In this document: positions 5,957-14,749 of the stretch, one piece after another
Position numbering within the stretch: position 1 is the first letter of the stretch
Layout of the letters: each line of letters begins with the position of its first letter
Assembly: GCA_900555985.1 (NCBI GenBank)
Contig: USNF01000011.1
Location: 1 to 26,592 of the forward strand
Reading direction: 5' to 3'
DNA length: 26,592 nt
Origin: an uncultured Gemella sp.
GTDB taxonomy: Bacteria; Bacillota; Bacilli; Staphylococcales; Gemellaceae
The notes under the pieces: model-generated
Told to the model about the DNA's origin: nothing
The model's input: the letters and a program-made list of their open reading frames with translations, nothing else
The model's database searches: none
Translations under genes and position numbers: made by a program

Positions 5957-8593
5957 ATGTCAAAAAAATATGTTTATAATTTTAGTGAAGGTAATAAAGA
6001 TATGAGATCTTTATTAGGAGGAAAAGGAGCAAACTTAGCAGAAATGCAAAGTTTAGGTATTAATGTTCCTCCTGGTTTTACCATTACAACTGAGAGCTGT
6101 AATAGTTACTATGAAAATGGTGAAAGAATTAAACCTGAAATATTAAAACAAATAAATGAACAATTAGAAATACTTGAAAAAACAATGGGTAAAAAACTTG
6201 GTAGTTTAGAAAATCCACTTTTAGTATCTGTTCGTAGTGGTGCTGTATATTCAATGCCAGGTATGATGGATACTGTTTTAAACTTAGGATTGAATGATGA
6301 AACTACTATAGTATTAGCTAAGAAAAATAACAACTATCGTTTTGCATATGATAGCTATCGTCGTTTTATTCAAATGTTTTCTGATGTTGTAATGAATGTT
6401 GAAAAATATAAATTTGAAGAAGTTTTAACTCGAGTAAAAGAAGCTAATGGTTATGCTCAAGATAGCGACATGAATGAAAAAGACTTATTCAAAGTTGTTG
6501 AGGAATTCAAAGCTATCTATAGAAAAGAAGTTGGGCGTGAATTCCCAATGAGTGTAAAAGAACAACTTATGCTAGCTGTAGAAGCTGTATTCAAATCATG
6601 GAATAATAACCGTGCTAAAGTGTATAGAAGATTACATAACATTAGTGATAAATTAGGTACAGCAGTAAATATTCAAGCAATGGTATTCGGTAATATGGGA
6701 GATAACTGTGGTACAGGTGTTTCATTCAGTAGAAACCCTGTAACTGGTGAAGACAAGTTGTTCGGAGAGTACTTAATTAATGCACAAGGTGAGGATGTAG
6801 TAGCAGGTATAAGAACACCAAAAAATATAAGTGTATTAGAAGAAGATATGCCACACTTATATAAAGAATTTGTCGATATTTCTAAAAAATTAGAACGTCA
6901 CTATAAAGATATGCAAGATATTGAGTTTACAATTGAAGATGGAAAATTATATATTCTTCAAACTCGTAATGCTAAGAGAACACCAAATGCAGTAGTAGAA
7001 GTAGCAGTTTCATTAGTTGAAGAGGGGATAATTACTAAAGAAGAAGCTATTTTAAGAGTTGGTACTGAAGAAATTAATAAACTTTTACATGCTACATTTG
7101 AAGAAAAATCATTAAAAGAAGCAAAACAATTAACACAAGGTTTAGCAGCTTCACCAGGTGCTGCAGTAGGTAGAATTTACTTTACTGCTCAAGAAGCTGT
7201 AGAAGCGGCTAAAACACATCCAGTAGTATTAGTTAGAGAAGAAACTTCTCCAGAAGATATTGAAGGAATGGTAAGTTCTCAAGGTATTGTTACATTACGT
7301 GGTGGTATGACTTCACACGCAGCTGTAGTAGCTCGTGGTATGGGTAAATGTTGTGTATGTGGTTGTCAAAATATGATAATTGATTACAACGAAAAAACAT
7401 TAAAAGTATCTGATGTAGTACTTAGAGAAGGGGACACTATTTCTGTAGATGGAAGTAGCGGTAAAGTATACTTAGGTGAAGTTAATAAAGTAGATGCACA
7501 ATTTAGTGATAGATTCAAAAAATTACTATCATGGGCTGATGAAATCAGAGAAATGAAAGTATTTGCAAATGCTGATAATGAAATTGATGCTAAAGTAGCG
7601 TTTGATTTCGGAGCAGAAGGAATAGGATTATGTAGAACAGAGCATATGTTCTTCGAAGAAGATAGAATTAGTCTTGTAAGAAAAATGATTCTAGCTGCTG
7701 ATACAAATGAAAGAGTTAAATTCTTAGAAAGATTACAACCTATTCAAAGTGATGATTTCTATAAAATCTTTAAAGCAGCAGAAGGAAAATCGGTTAATAT
7801 AAGATTATTGGATCCACCTTTACATGAATTCCTTCCAAAAGATGATAAAACTATAGCTATTATTGCAGAAGAAGTAGGAGTAACTGTAGATCAATTAAAA
7901 GCTAAAATTACAAGCATTGCAGAATTTAACCCAATGATGGGACACCGTGGTTGTCGTTTAGGTGTTACATATCCTGAAATATACCTAATGCAAGCTAAAG
8001 CAATTAGTTCAGCTGCAATAAGAGCTAGAAAAGAAGGCATAGTAGTAAATGTTGAAATCATGATTCCTCTTGTTGGACTTGAAAATGAGTTATCAGTACT
8101 AAGAGAACAAATTGTTGACTTAGTAGAAAGAGAAATCCACCTATACAATGCTGAATTCAACTACAAAGTAGGAACAATGATAGAGATACCTAGAGCTTGT
8201 ATAATAGCTGATAGAATAGCTCAACATGCTGACTTCTTCAGCTTTGGTACAAATGACTTAACTCAATTAACTTTCGGATATTCACGTGATGATGCAGAAA
8301 AATTCATCGATATTTATAAAAAGAAAAATATCTTAGAATCTGATCCATTCGTACATTTAGATGAAAGTGGAGTATTAGAGTTAATGCATATTGCAGTTGA
8401 TAAAGCAAGAACAGTGAAACCTGGAATTAAACTAGGAATTTGTGGTGAACATGGTGGAGATGAAAAATCTATCCTATTATGTTCTAAGTTAGGACTAGGA
8501 TATGTATCATGTTCTCCATACCGAGTAATAATTGCTCGAATTGCTGCAGCTAAAGCAGCTATTGGAGAAGTTGAAGGAGCTTCAACAAAATAA
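5957..8593 (+). CDS. ppdK: Pyruvate, phosphate dikinase
   Basis: 878 residues, full length. Interconverts pyruvate + ATP + Pi with PEP + AMP + PPi, and in this kind of organism may serve PEP formation or glycolytic ATP yield. The ATP-grasp domain starts LLGGKGANLAEM and includes SVRSGAVYSMPGMMDTVLNLG. The swivelling phosphohistidine domain carries GGMTSHAAVVARGMG with His454 as phosphocarrier and Thr452 as the residue expected to be modified by PpsR. The PEP-binding barrel shows GIGLCRTEHMFF, GHRGCRLGVTYPEI, SFGTNDLTQLTFGYSRDD and GICGEHGGD with the catalytic Cys. The start is supported by GGGGGAAG a few bases upstream. No terminator separates it from ppsR. Confidence 0.98.
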   Translation: MSKKYVYNFSEGNKDMRSLLGGKGANLAEMQSLGINVPPGFTITTESCNSYYENGERIKPEILKQINEQLEILEKTMGKKLGSLENPLLVSVRSGAVYSMPGMMDTVLNLGLNDETTIVLAKKNNNYRFAYDSYRRFIQMFSDVVMNVEKYKFEEVLTRVKEANGYAQDSDMNEKDLFKVVEEFKAIYRKEVGREFPMSVKEQLMLAVEAVFKSWNNNRAKVYRRLHNISDKLGTAVNIQAMVFGNMGDNCGTGVSFSRNPVTGEDKLFGEYLINAQGEDVVAGIRTPKNISVLEEDMPHLYKEFVDISKKLERHYKDMQDIEFTIEDGKLYILQTRNAKRTPNAVVEVAVSLVEEGIITKEEAILRVGTEEINKLLHATFEEKSLKEAKQLTQGLAASPGAAVGRIYFTAQEAVEAAKTHPVVLVREETSPEDIEGMVSSQGIVTLRGGMTSHAAVVARGMGKCCVCGCQNMIIDYNEKTLKVSDVVLREGDTISVDGSSGKVYLGEVNKVDAQFSDRFKKLLSWADEIREMKVFANADNEIDAKVAFDFGAEGIGLCRTEHMFFEEDRISLVRKMILAADTNERVKFLERLQPIQSDDFYKIFKAAEGKSVNIRLLDPPLHEFLPKDDKTIAIIAEEVGVTVDQLKAKITSIAEFNPMMGHRGCRLGVTYPEIYLMQAKAISSAAIRARKEGIVVNVEIMIPLVGLENELSVLREQIVDLVEREIHLYNAEFNYKVGTMIEIPRACIIADRIAQHADFFSFGTNDLTQLTFGYSRDDAEKFIDIYKKKNILESDPFVHLDESGVLELMHIAVDKARTVKPGIKLGICGEHGGDEKSILLCSKLGLGYVSCSPYRVIIARIAAAKAAIGEVEGASTK

Positions 8594-8607
8594 CTTATAA
8601 ATAAAAG

Positions 8608-8646
8608 GACCTCAAGGCTATATTAACCTTGAGGTCTACTTTTTTA
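8608..8646 (+). terminator. Terminator between ppdK and the convergent nuclease gene
   Basis: Ten-bp perfect stem GACCTCAAGG (8608-8617) / CCTTGAGGTC (8627-8636) with a 9-base loop. On the + strand TAC and six T follow; on the - strand a CCTTTTATTT tract follows, so it can act both ways although it overlaps the end of the nuclease gene. Confidence 0.9.
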
Positions 8647-9378
8647 TTTTACTGTATATTTTCCAGTTTTATAATCGATTGTAACACCTTTTTGGTAGTT
8701 GTATATAAATACATTGTATTTAACACTTGCTCCATTATCTTCAACAGACATAGCTTCCATAATAACTCCTTGAGCTACAAGGTCTTTATCTTTAAATACT
8801 GGTGTAACTCTGTAACGAACATGTTTATTTGTCTTTTTTACATAATCGGCAACTTGATTTTCAAAAGGAATCATATTTAGATTCATAAATCTTGTACCAG
8901 TCATAAGATTTTTCTCATTATCATTTTCACCTGCAAGTTGGAAAGCTATTAAGTGCGAACGGTCATATACATGAGTTCCTCTATTGCTTTGCCATCCGCT
9001 AGGGCGAACATGAAAGATTTCAGAACGTTTTTCATTAGGCATAAGATCTGTACCTATAATAGCATTTGCTTGACCTACACGTTTTAAACTATCTAAATCA
9101 CTATAGCTTTCGTAAGATTTTGTAGATAAATCATCTTTAGTAAAATATGGTGTGTTATTATTTAATACTTTATATTGATTGCTATCAGATGCTTCACTCT
9201 CGCTTGGTGCAGATAATGAGTTTAGTACATCTTGTGGAATAGATGAAACATTAGAAAATGTTGTTTTACTTGATGATTTATTAGTAGTGTAATATGTAAT
9301 TGCAAAAGCAGCTACAATAACTAATATAATAGAAACAATTGTAAATAGTGAAATTTGTTGTTTTTTTCTTTTAGCCAT
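8644..9378 (-). CDS. Membrane-anchored DNA/RNA non-specific endonuclease
   Basis: 244 residues. A basic start (MAKRKKQQ) and a single hydrophobic helix at residues ~11-30 anchor it in the membrane, followed by a Ser/Thr/Asn-rich linker and a nuclease domain from residue ~70. The catalytic site is Y-DRSH (D139-H142) with NLMTGTRFMN (157-166) as the metal-binding part, matching the streptococcal Spd/NucA-like DRSH group of the betabetaalpha-metal nucleases. It acts outside the cell, where it could degrade DNA for nutrition, trap escape or DNA uptake. AAGGAGG precedes the start. It lies 125 bases behind trpS on the same strand with no strong promoter seen between, so co-transcription is possible. 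Confidence 0.92.
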   Translation of the reverse strand: MAKRKKQQISLFTIVSIILVIVAAFAITYYTTNKSSSKTTFSNVSSIPQDVLNSLSAPSESEASDSNQYKVLNNNTPYFTKDDLSTKSYESYSDLDSLKRVGQANAIIGTDLMPNEKRSEIFHVRPSGWQSNRGTHVYDRSHLIAFQLAGENDNEKNLMTGTRFMNLNMIPFENQVADYVKKTNKHVRYRVTPVFKDKDLVAQGVIMEAMSVEDNGASVKYNVFIYNYQKGVTIDYKTGKYTVK

Positions 9379-9409
9379 AAAGCCTCCTTATAAAATTTTT
9401 ACAGATAAG

Positions 9410-9453
9410 AGAGCGACTTACAAATAATTTTAACAATATTGTTTAGTCGCTCT
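9410..9453 (-). other. Stem-loop between trpS and the nuclease gene
   Basis: Nine-bp arms AGAGCGACT (9410-9418) / AGTCGCTCT (9445-9453) around a 26-base loop that holds the perfect palindrome AACAATATTGTT (9432-9443). On the minus strand no T-run directly follows, so it is a weak terminator at best; attenuation or an operator are alternatives. Confidence 0.5.
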
Positions 9454-9503
9454 AATTAGTAATTTAGAAGAAATACACTTCTAAAAAATGTTTATTAAAT
9501 TTT

Positions 9504-10520
9504 TTATTTTTTAAAATAATTGATACCCATAGCATCTTTTACTTCATCTAGGGTAGAAGCAGCTACGCTTTCTGCTTTTTCACTTCCCGCTTTAAGCATA
9601 TTATAAACTTCTGCTTTATCTTTCGCAAATTCTTCACGACGTTCTCTAATTGGGCGAAGGAACTCTTGCATAACTTCGTTTAGACGTTTTTTTAGTTTAA
9701 CATCCCCAAGACCACCACGTGAATAGTGTTCTTTTAGTTCAGCTACTTCATCAGTACGTGGATCGAAAATATCAAGGTATTTAAATACTACATTTCCTTC
9801 TACTTGCCCTGGATCTTCTACACGAATATGGTTAGGGTCAGTGTACATTTTCATTACTTTATCTTTAATATCTTTTTCACTATCCCCTAAGTATATACCA
9901 TTATTAAGACTCTTACTCATTTTTCCTTTTCCATCTATACCAACTAGACGAGCATGATCTTTAGGAGGAAGAATGATTTCTGGTAAGACAAGAACATCTT
10001 TATTATAAATTCTATTAAAGTCACGTACTATTTCACGTGTTTGTTCAAGCATTGGTTTTTGGTCTTCACCAACAGGTACATGTGTAGCTTTAAAAGCTGT
10101 AATATCTGCTGCTTGACTGACAGGATAAGTGAAAAATCCTGCAGGGATACTTTCTCCAAATTTTTTATCATTGATTTCTTGTTTTACCGTAGGATTACGG
10201 TGTAGTCTAGAAACTGTTACTAAGTTTAGATAATACATATTTAATTCAGCTAATTGTGGTATTTGTGATTGAATAAATATTGTAGTTCTTGATGGATCAA
10301 GCCCAACAGCAAGATAATCAAGTGCTACTTCTGTAATATTTTCTATAATTTTACCAGGGTTATCAGCGTTATCAGTAAGTGCTTGTTGATCGGCAACCAT
10401 AACGAATATTTCTGTATCTTCTTCATTTTGTAGAGCTACACGATTTTTTAAAGAACCAACATAGTGTCCTAAATGTAGTTTTCCCGTAGGTCTATCTCCA
10501 GTTAAAATAATTTTTGACAT
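9504..10520 (-). CDS. trpS: Tryptophan--tRNA ligase
   Basis: 338 residues, typical for the longer bacterial TrpRS type. Class I synthetase that charges tRNA-Trp. The HIGH-like motif is KLHLGH (residues 14-19), the tryptophan/ATP site includes FVMVADQQALT and GEDQKPMLEQTREI, and the KMSKS loop is at residues 200-204. The start is preceded by GAAGGAG on the minus strand and by a TGGTATAAT promoter. No T-box leader is visible: the leader between promoter and start is only about 44 bases. Confidence 0.97.
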   Translation of the reverse strand: MSKIILTGDRPTGKLHLGHYVGSLKNRVALQNEEDTEIFVMVADQQALTDNADNPGKIIENITEVALDYLAVGLDPSRTTIFIQSQIPQLAELNMYYLNLVTVSRLHRNPTVKQEINDKKFGESIPAGFFTYPVSQAADITAFKATHVPVGEDQKPMLEQTREIVRDFNRIYNKDVLVLPEIILPPKDHARLVGIDGKGKMSKSLNNGIYLGDSEKDIKDKVMKMYTDPNHIRVEDPGQVEGNVVFKYLDIFDPRTDEVAELKEHYSRGGLGDVKLKKRLNEVMQEFLRPIRERREEFAKDKAEVYNMLKAGSEKAESVAASTLDEVKDAMGINYFKK

Positions 10521-10563
10521 AAGTGAGTAAACTCCTTCAATGTAAAATTTTGTTTTTCTCTTA

Positions 10564-10572
10564 ATTATACCA
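10564..10572 (-). promoter_or_regulatory. trpS promoter (extended -10)
   Basis: Minus strand TGG-TATAAT, with TATAAT at 10564-10569, 44 bases from the trpS start. No clear -35. Confidence 0.55.
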
Positions 10573-10630
10573 TATATTTAGAAAAGTTTGTTTGAATAGG
10601 TTTAAAAATTTTATTTTATGTGTTTTTTTG

Positions 10631-10659
10631 TTTAGAAAAATTGAATTTTGTATTATAAT
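10631..10659 (+). promoter_or_regulatory. lplA promoter
   Basis: TTTAGA (10631-10636), 17-base spacer, TATAAT (10654-10659). Divergent from the trpS promoter. The ribosome binding site AAGGAGA follows shortly before ATG 10701. Confidence 0.5.
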
Positions 10660-10700
10660 ATATATATTAAGAAATAAGTTTATTAATTAAGGAGATTAAT

Positions 10701-11690
10701 ATGATATATATTGAATCAAAAAGTAATGACCCACGCTATAATACTGCATTGGAGTTATATGCTTTTAATGAATTAGCAAAAAAAGATGATGTTTTTATGT
10801 TATGGATTAACGACCCATGTATCGTTGTTGGTAAAAACCAAAATACAAGAGAAGAAGTTAACCAAAAATTCTGTGATGATAACGGAATAAAAATTGTTCG
10901 CCGTGTAAGTGGAGGAGGAGCAGTTTATCATGATTTAAACAACTTAAACTATACTATCATTTCAAATGGTAGAAGCGGAGAAGAATTCGACTTTAAATCA
11001 TTCTCTCAACCAGTAATTGATGCATTAGCTTCTCTAGGTGTTAAAGCAGAATTCACAGGTCGTAATGACTTAGAAATTGATGGAAGAAAATTCTGCGGTA
11101 ATGCTCAGTACGTTCGTTCTGGAAGAATTATGCACCACGGTTGTTTAATGTTTGATGTTGATACAACGGTTCTTGCAGATGCGTTAAAAGTATCTAAAGA
11201 CAAAATTGAGTCAAAAGGTATTAAATCAGTTCGTTCACGTGTAACTAATATTAAAGAACATTTACCAAACCAAGATATGACAGTTCTTGACTTCGTAGCA
11301 GCACTTAAAAAATATATGAGTGAAAAATACGAAATGACTGATTTTGTAGCTACAAAAGAAGATGAAGAAGCTATTTTAGCAATCCAAGAAGAAAGAAATA
11401 ATTCTTGGGATTGGGTATATGGTAAAAACCCAGACTTTAATATTAAACGTAATAGAAGACTTAAAACAGGTAAAATCGAAGCTAATATCTTGGTTGAACA
11501 TGGTGTAATTTCTAACATTAAATTCTATGGAGACTTCTTTGGTGTTATGGATGTAGAAGATATAGCTAAGAAATTAGTTGGAGTAAAATATCAAAAAGAA
11601 GACATTAAGAAAGTATTAGAACAAGTTGATATTAACTCTTATTTCTTAGGAGCTACTTTAGATGAGGTAGTTGATATATTAGTAGATTAA
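10701..11690 (+). CDS. lplA: Lipoate--protein ligase
   Basis: 329 residues. Activates free lipoate with ATP and attaches it to lipoyl domains of 2-oxoacid dehydrogenases or GcvH, so the cell scavenges lipoate. The BPL/LplA catalytic domain covers residues ~1-240 with RRVSGGGAVYHD (67-78), the loop that binds lipoyl-AMP, and the catalytic Lys130 in DGRKFCGNAQ; HHGCLMFD follows. The C-terminal accessory domain (residues ~245-329) is present, so it is the full bidomain type like B. subtilis LplJ. First gene of a likely three-gene transcript (lplA, UPF0145, sortase) ending at the terminator at 12873. Confidence 0.96.
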   Translation: MIYIESKSNDPRYNTALELYAFNELAKKDDVFMLWINDPCIVVGKNQNTREEVNQKFCDDNGIKIVRRVSGGGAVYHDLNNLNYTIISNGRSGEEFDFKSFSQPVIDALASLGVKAEFTGRNDLEIDGRKFCGNAQYVRSGRIMHHGCLMFDVDTTVLADALKVSKDKIESKGIKSVRSRVTNIKEHLPNQDMTVLDFVAALKKYMSEKYEMTDFVATKEDEEAILAIQEERNNSWDWVYGKNPDFNIKRNRRLKTGKIEANILVEHGVISNIKFYGDFFGVMDVEDIAKKLVGVKYQKEDIKKVLEQVDINSYFLGATLDEVVDILVD

Positions 11691-11711
11691 TACTAATCAG
11701 GGTATAAAATT

Positions 11712-12035
11712 ATGATTATAACGACAATACAAGATGTACCAGGAATGGAAATTGTAGAATATAGAGGTCTTGTTACTGGAGAAGTAGTAGCAGGAATTAA
11801 TGTTGTTAAAGATATTGGAGCAGGTCTTCGAAACCTTTTTGGTGGACGAATCAAAGGGTATGAAGAGGAAATTATTCAAGCAAGAGCTGAAGCTTTAAAG
11901 GAGTTAGAAGCTCGTGCAGAGGAGATGGGTGCTAATGCTGTTATCGGAGTTAGAATTGATTTTGATGCTCTAGGAAGCGACGGTAACAATATGCTTTTAG
12001 TTACAGTTACGGGAACAGCGGTAGTAGTTAAATAA
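11712..12035 (+). CDS. UPF0145 (YbjQ) family protein
   Basis: 107 residues, complete for the family. Starts IITTIQDVPGMEIVEYRGLVTGE, then GRIKGYEEEI, an Ala/Glu-rich helix (ARAEALKELEARAEEMGANAVIGVRID) and a final strand VTVTGTAVVVK, the standard YbjQ order. YbjQ proteins form pentamers and are of unknown function; the Pfam name 'putative heavy-metal-binding' is not tested here. It begins 21 bases after lplA with a poor ribosome binding site (CAGGG), which favours read-through expression with lplA. Confidence 0.93.
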   Translation: MIITTIQDVPGMEIVEYRGLVTGEVVAGINVVKDIGAGLRNLFGGRIKGYEEEIIQARAEALKELEARAEEMGANAVIGVRIDFDALGSDGNNMLLVTVTGTAVVVK

Positions 12036-12073
12036 AAATACAATTAATAATATAATATAGAGGAAATAATTTA

Positions 12074-12871
12074 ATGAAAAATATATTTAATTTTAAAAAG
12101 ATATTCTCTGTCTTACTTTTAGCTATAGCATTAGTAACTTCTGTAGTGTTTGTATCTGGTTGTAGTAGTAAAACAAATACTACTCAAAATTCTACTGAAG
12201 TTACATATAAAGTAAGTCAAGAAGAAAAAGATTATTTATCAAAACGTTTTTCAGATTTATCGAAAATTAATAAGGAAGTAGTTGGGTACATTTATGCTCC
12301 AGGTACGGATTTAGATGAACCAGTTGTTCAAACAAATGATAATGAAATATATCTAAATAAAACGTTTGAAGGTGGAAATGTTCCATTTTTAGGTACTGTA
12401 TTTATGGATATGGATAATAAAAAAGATTTTAAAGATAGATTAACATGGCTATTTGGACATGCACGTGGAAGCAAATTAAATGACCATCGTATGTTTAATG
12501 ATGTAAACTACTATGATAAACAAGAGTATATGGATAGCCATAAATATGTTGTTATCGAAACTCCAGAGAGAAAATATTATTATGAAGCAGCATTTTTAAC
12601 TATTGTTCCTGAAACAACATCATTTTATCGTATAGATTTTGAAAATGATGAAGATTTCTTAAAACAATTAACAGATGTTAAAAAAGATGCTAAAACTAAA
12701 AATAATAATGTTGAATTAAGAGGAGATGACAAGTATGTAGTGTTATCAACTTGTCGTGAAGAAGATGAAACTATAAGAGCTAATCTATATTTACGCCAAA
12801 TCCCTGACAGAGAAATGGATGACTTTTTAGCAAAACATAAAGATGAATTAAAATATGTAGCAAAAAGATAA
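12074..12871 (+). CDS. Class B sortase with a lipoprotein signal peptide
   Basis: 265 residues. Transpeptidase that joins LPXTG-like or NPQTN-like proteins to the cell wall. The sortase fold starts near residue 60 (VVGYIYAPGTDLDEPVVQ), with catalytic His129 in LFGHARGS, Cys227 in LSTCREED and Arg235, a spacing usual for class B. The N-terminus is odd: a hydrophobic stretch ends in VFVSGC-SSK with Cys30, a valid lipobox, so the enzyme may be lipid-anchored instead of held by an uncleaved helix. No sortase substrate gene lies in the window. The ribosome binding site is GAGG 12 bases before the ATG. It ends the lplA transcript in front of a strong terminator. Confidence 0.92.
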   Translation: MKNIFNFKKIFSVLLLAIALVTSVVFVSGCSSKTNTTQNSTEVTYKVSQEEKDYLSKRFSDLSKINKEVVGYIYAPGTDLDEPVVQTNDNEIYLNKTFEGGNVPFLGTVFMDMDNKKDFKDRLTWLFGHARGSKLNDHRMFNDVNYYDKQEYMDSHKYVVIETPERKYYYEAAFLTIVPETTSFYRIDFENDEDFLKQLTDVKKDAKTKNNNVELRGDDKYVVLSTCREEDETIRANLYLRQIPDREMDDFLAKHKDELKYVAKR

Positions 12872-12872
12872 T

Positions 12873-12910
12873 AAAAAATCTTATGACCTTTTGTGTCATA
12901 AGATTTTTTT
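12873..12910 (+). terminator. Bidirectional terminator, sortase gene against MATE gene
   Basis: Fifteen-bp perfect stem from AAAAAATCTTATGAC (12873-12887) and GTCATAAGATTTTTT (12895-12909), 7-base loop. The A- and T-runs at its base give a U-tail in either direction. The MATE stop codon is 3 bases away. Confidence 0.94.
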
Positions 12911-12913
12911 ATT

Positions 12914-14290
12914 TTATGCAGTTATATTATATTTTGGCATGTTTCTAAATTCTCTAGTCAAGAAGAATAATGAAACTGAGAATGCACAAATATCAGTTAT
13001 AGGTGTAGCATATATTATTCCATTTAATCCAAATATGTGAGATAAAACAACTAGCATAGGTAATAATATTACTATTTGTTTTGCTAGGGCTATTGTAACA
13101 CCAATTTTCGGTTTTCCAATTGCTGCAAAGAATGTTGAACTTGAGATTTGAATACCGTTAATAAAGGTAAATAGTAAGAAGAATCTCATGTATTTAACTG
13201 CAAATTCAAAGTATAGCTCATTACCGTTACCAAATACAGAAACTATTTGTTTAGGGAATGCTTCGAATATTATAAAGAACACTACAGATATAATTATTGC
13301 ATATTTCATCATATAACCCATAGTTTCACGTACACGTTCATATTTTTTAGCACCGTAGTTAAAACCAAAAATAGGTTGGGCTCCTTGTACAAGTCCTATA
13401 ATTATCGAAATAAATATTATATTAATTTTAGCAACAATTCCAGCTACAGCTATAGGAATATCATTTCCATATACACTTTCAGATCCGTATATATTTAGTA
13501 AATTATTTGTTACTACTTGAATAATCATGTTTGAACCTTGAAATACAAATGATGTCATACCAAGAGATATTGCTATTTTTAAAAGTGAAAATTTAGGTAT
13601 AAAATCTTCCTTTTTAAATTTAACACTCTTAAATCTAGGGAAGTAGAATAGTAAAATAATAGCAGATAAAAATTGACTTATCACTGTAGCCCAAGCTGAA
13701 CCAGCAATACCCCATTTAAAACCAAAAATAAATATTGGATTTAAAATCATATTTAAAACTGCTCCAAAAACTATTCCGAACATCGAATATTTTGGACTAT
13801 TATCAGAACGAACAATAGGGTTGGTACTAATAGAAATTAATAAAAATGGAATACCTAAAGAAGTTATCCCTGCAAAAGTTTTTGCATATTCTAATATTTC
13901 ATCAGTTGATCCAAATGCATACATAAGTGGTTCTAAAAATATTTGAACCAGTATTGTTAAAATTATTCCAATTAGAAATAGAGAACTAACAGATGTTCCA
14001 ACAACTGATTTAGCTTTCTCAGGATTACCTCGTCCTAATTCTAAATTGAAATTTGCTGCAGCTCCTATACCAATCATAAGACCAATAGCAAGACATATAG
14101 TAGTAATAGGGAAAGCGATATTTGTTGCTGCATTACCTAAATATCCGACTCCTTGACCTATAAATATTTGGTCAACAATGCTATAAAGTGCATTAATTAT
14201 ATTAGCTGTAATAGCAGGCCATGCTAGTGATATAAGCAATTTTTTTACGGATTTTGTTCCAAGTGGATTTTGTACCGTTGATTCATTCAT
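12914..14290 (-). CDS. MATE family multidrug efflux transporter (MepA-like)
   Basis: 458 residues with about 12 membrane helices in two related halves. Exports cationic drugs with Na+ or H+. The start LLISLAWPAITANIINALYSIVDQIFIGQGVG with two conserved P/D positions, and the halves separated by the cytoplasmic loop near FKSVKFKKEDF, are standard for MATE/MepA proteins. ATG 14290 is chosen over an in-frame TTG at 14305 because the GGAGGAG ribosome binding site (14297-14303) lies between them. The gene starts 21 bases after the MarR-type regulator, an arrangement like mepR-mepA of S. aureus; substrate range cannot be told from sequence. Confidence 0.93.
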   Translation of the reverse strand: MNESTVQNPLGTKSVKKLLISLAWPAITANIINALYSIVDQIFIGQGVGYLGNAATNIAFPITTICLAIGLMIGIGAAANFNLELGRGNPEKAKSVVGTSVSSLFLIGIILTILVQIFLEPLMYAFGSTDEILEYAKTFAGITSLGIPFLLISISTNPIVRSDNSPKYSMFGIVFGAVLNMILNPIFIFGFKWGIAGSAWATVISQFLSAIILLFYFPRFKSVKFKKEDFIPKFSLLKIAISLGMTSFVFQGSNMIIQVVTNNLLNIYGSESVYGNDIPIAVAGIVAKINIIFISIIIGLVQGAQPIFGFNYGAKKYERVRETMGYMMKYAIIISVVFFIIFEAFPKQIVSVFGNGNELYFEFAVKYMRFFLLFTFINGIQISSSTFFAAIGKPKIGVTIALAKQIVILLPMLVVLSHIFGLNGIIYATPITDICAFSVSLFFLTREFRNMPKYNITA

Positions 14291-14311
14291 AAAATTCTCC
14301 TCCAAAGTTAA

Positions 14312-14716
14312 TTAAGCGATTTTGTTTAAAAGTGAATAGAATATAGATATTTCATCTTTTGATAGATTTCTTAATGCTTCTTGTTCACCTTCTTTTATTA
14401 AATCTTTATGTGTAGAAACTACAGAATGTCCCAAGTCAGTTAAGTGTATTGTAAAAGAACGTCTATCTGTTATTCCACGTTTTCTTATTACAAAACCTTT
14501 TTCTTCTAATACATCTATGTTCCTACTAACTATATTGCGATCTTTTCTATGAGTTTCAGCGAGTTGCGCTTGAGTTAAACCTTCATTTTCTGAAATATAT
14601 AATAATGTAATGAAATGACCATGAGTTATACCAAGCTTCTCTAGTGGAGCTTTTGTATAATTTCTCATTGTTTCAAGGATTGTTATAAGTTTATGACCTA
14701 ATGAATCTTTTAACAT
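14312..14716 (-). CDS. MarR family transcriptional regulator
   Basis: 134 residues, usual MarR length. Winged-helix core with LTQAQLAETHRKDRNIVSRNIDVLEEKGFVIRKRG as recognition helix and wing, and the family DRR motif in GITDRRSFTIHLT. Dimerisation helices occupy both ends. Likely represses its own promoter and thus the efflux gene 21 bases downstream: a perfect palindrome lies between its -35 and -10. AAGGAGAG precedes the ATG. The inducing ligand is unknown. Confidence 0.93.
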   Translation of the reverse strand: MLKDSLGHKLITILETMRNYTKAPLEKLGITHGHFITLLYISENEGLTQAQLAETHRKDRNIVSRNIDVLEEKGFVIRKRGITDRRSFTIHLTDLGHSVVSTHKDLIKEGEQEALRNLSKDEISIFYSLLNKIA

Positions 14717-14749
14717 ATCTTTTCTCTCCTTAATTAATATACCTAATAT

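Noticed and set aside
10521..10700. T-box or other leader for trpS
   Set aside because: Only ~44 bases lie between the likely promoter and trpS, with no T-box sequence or terminator hairpin.
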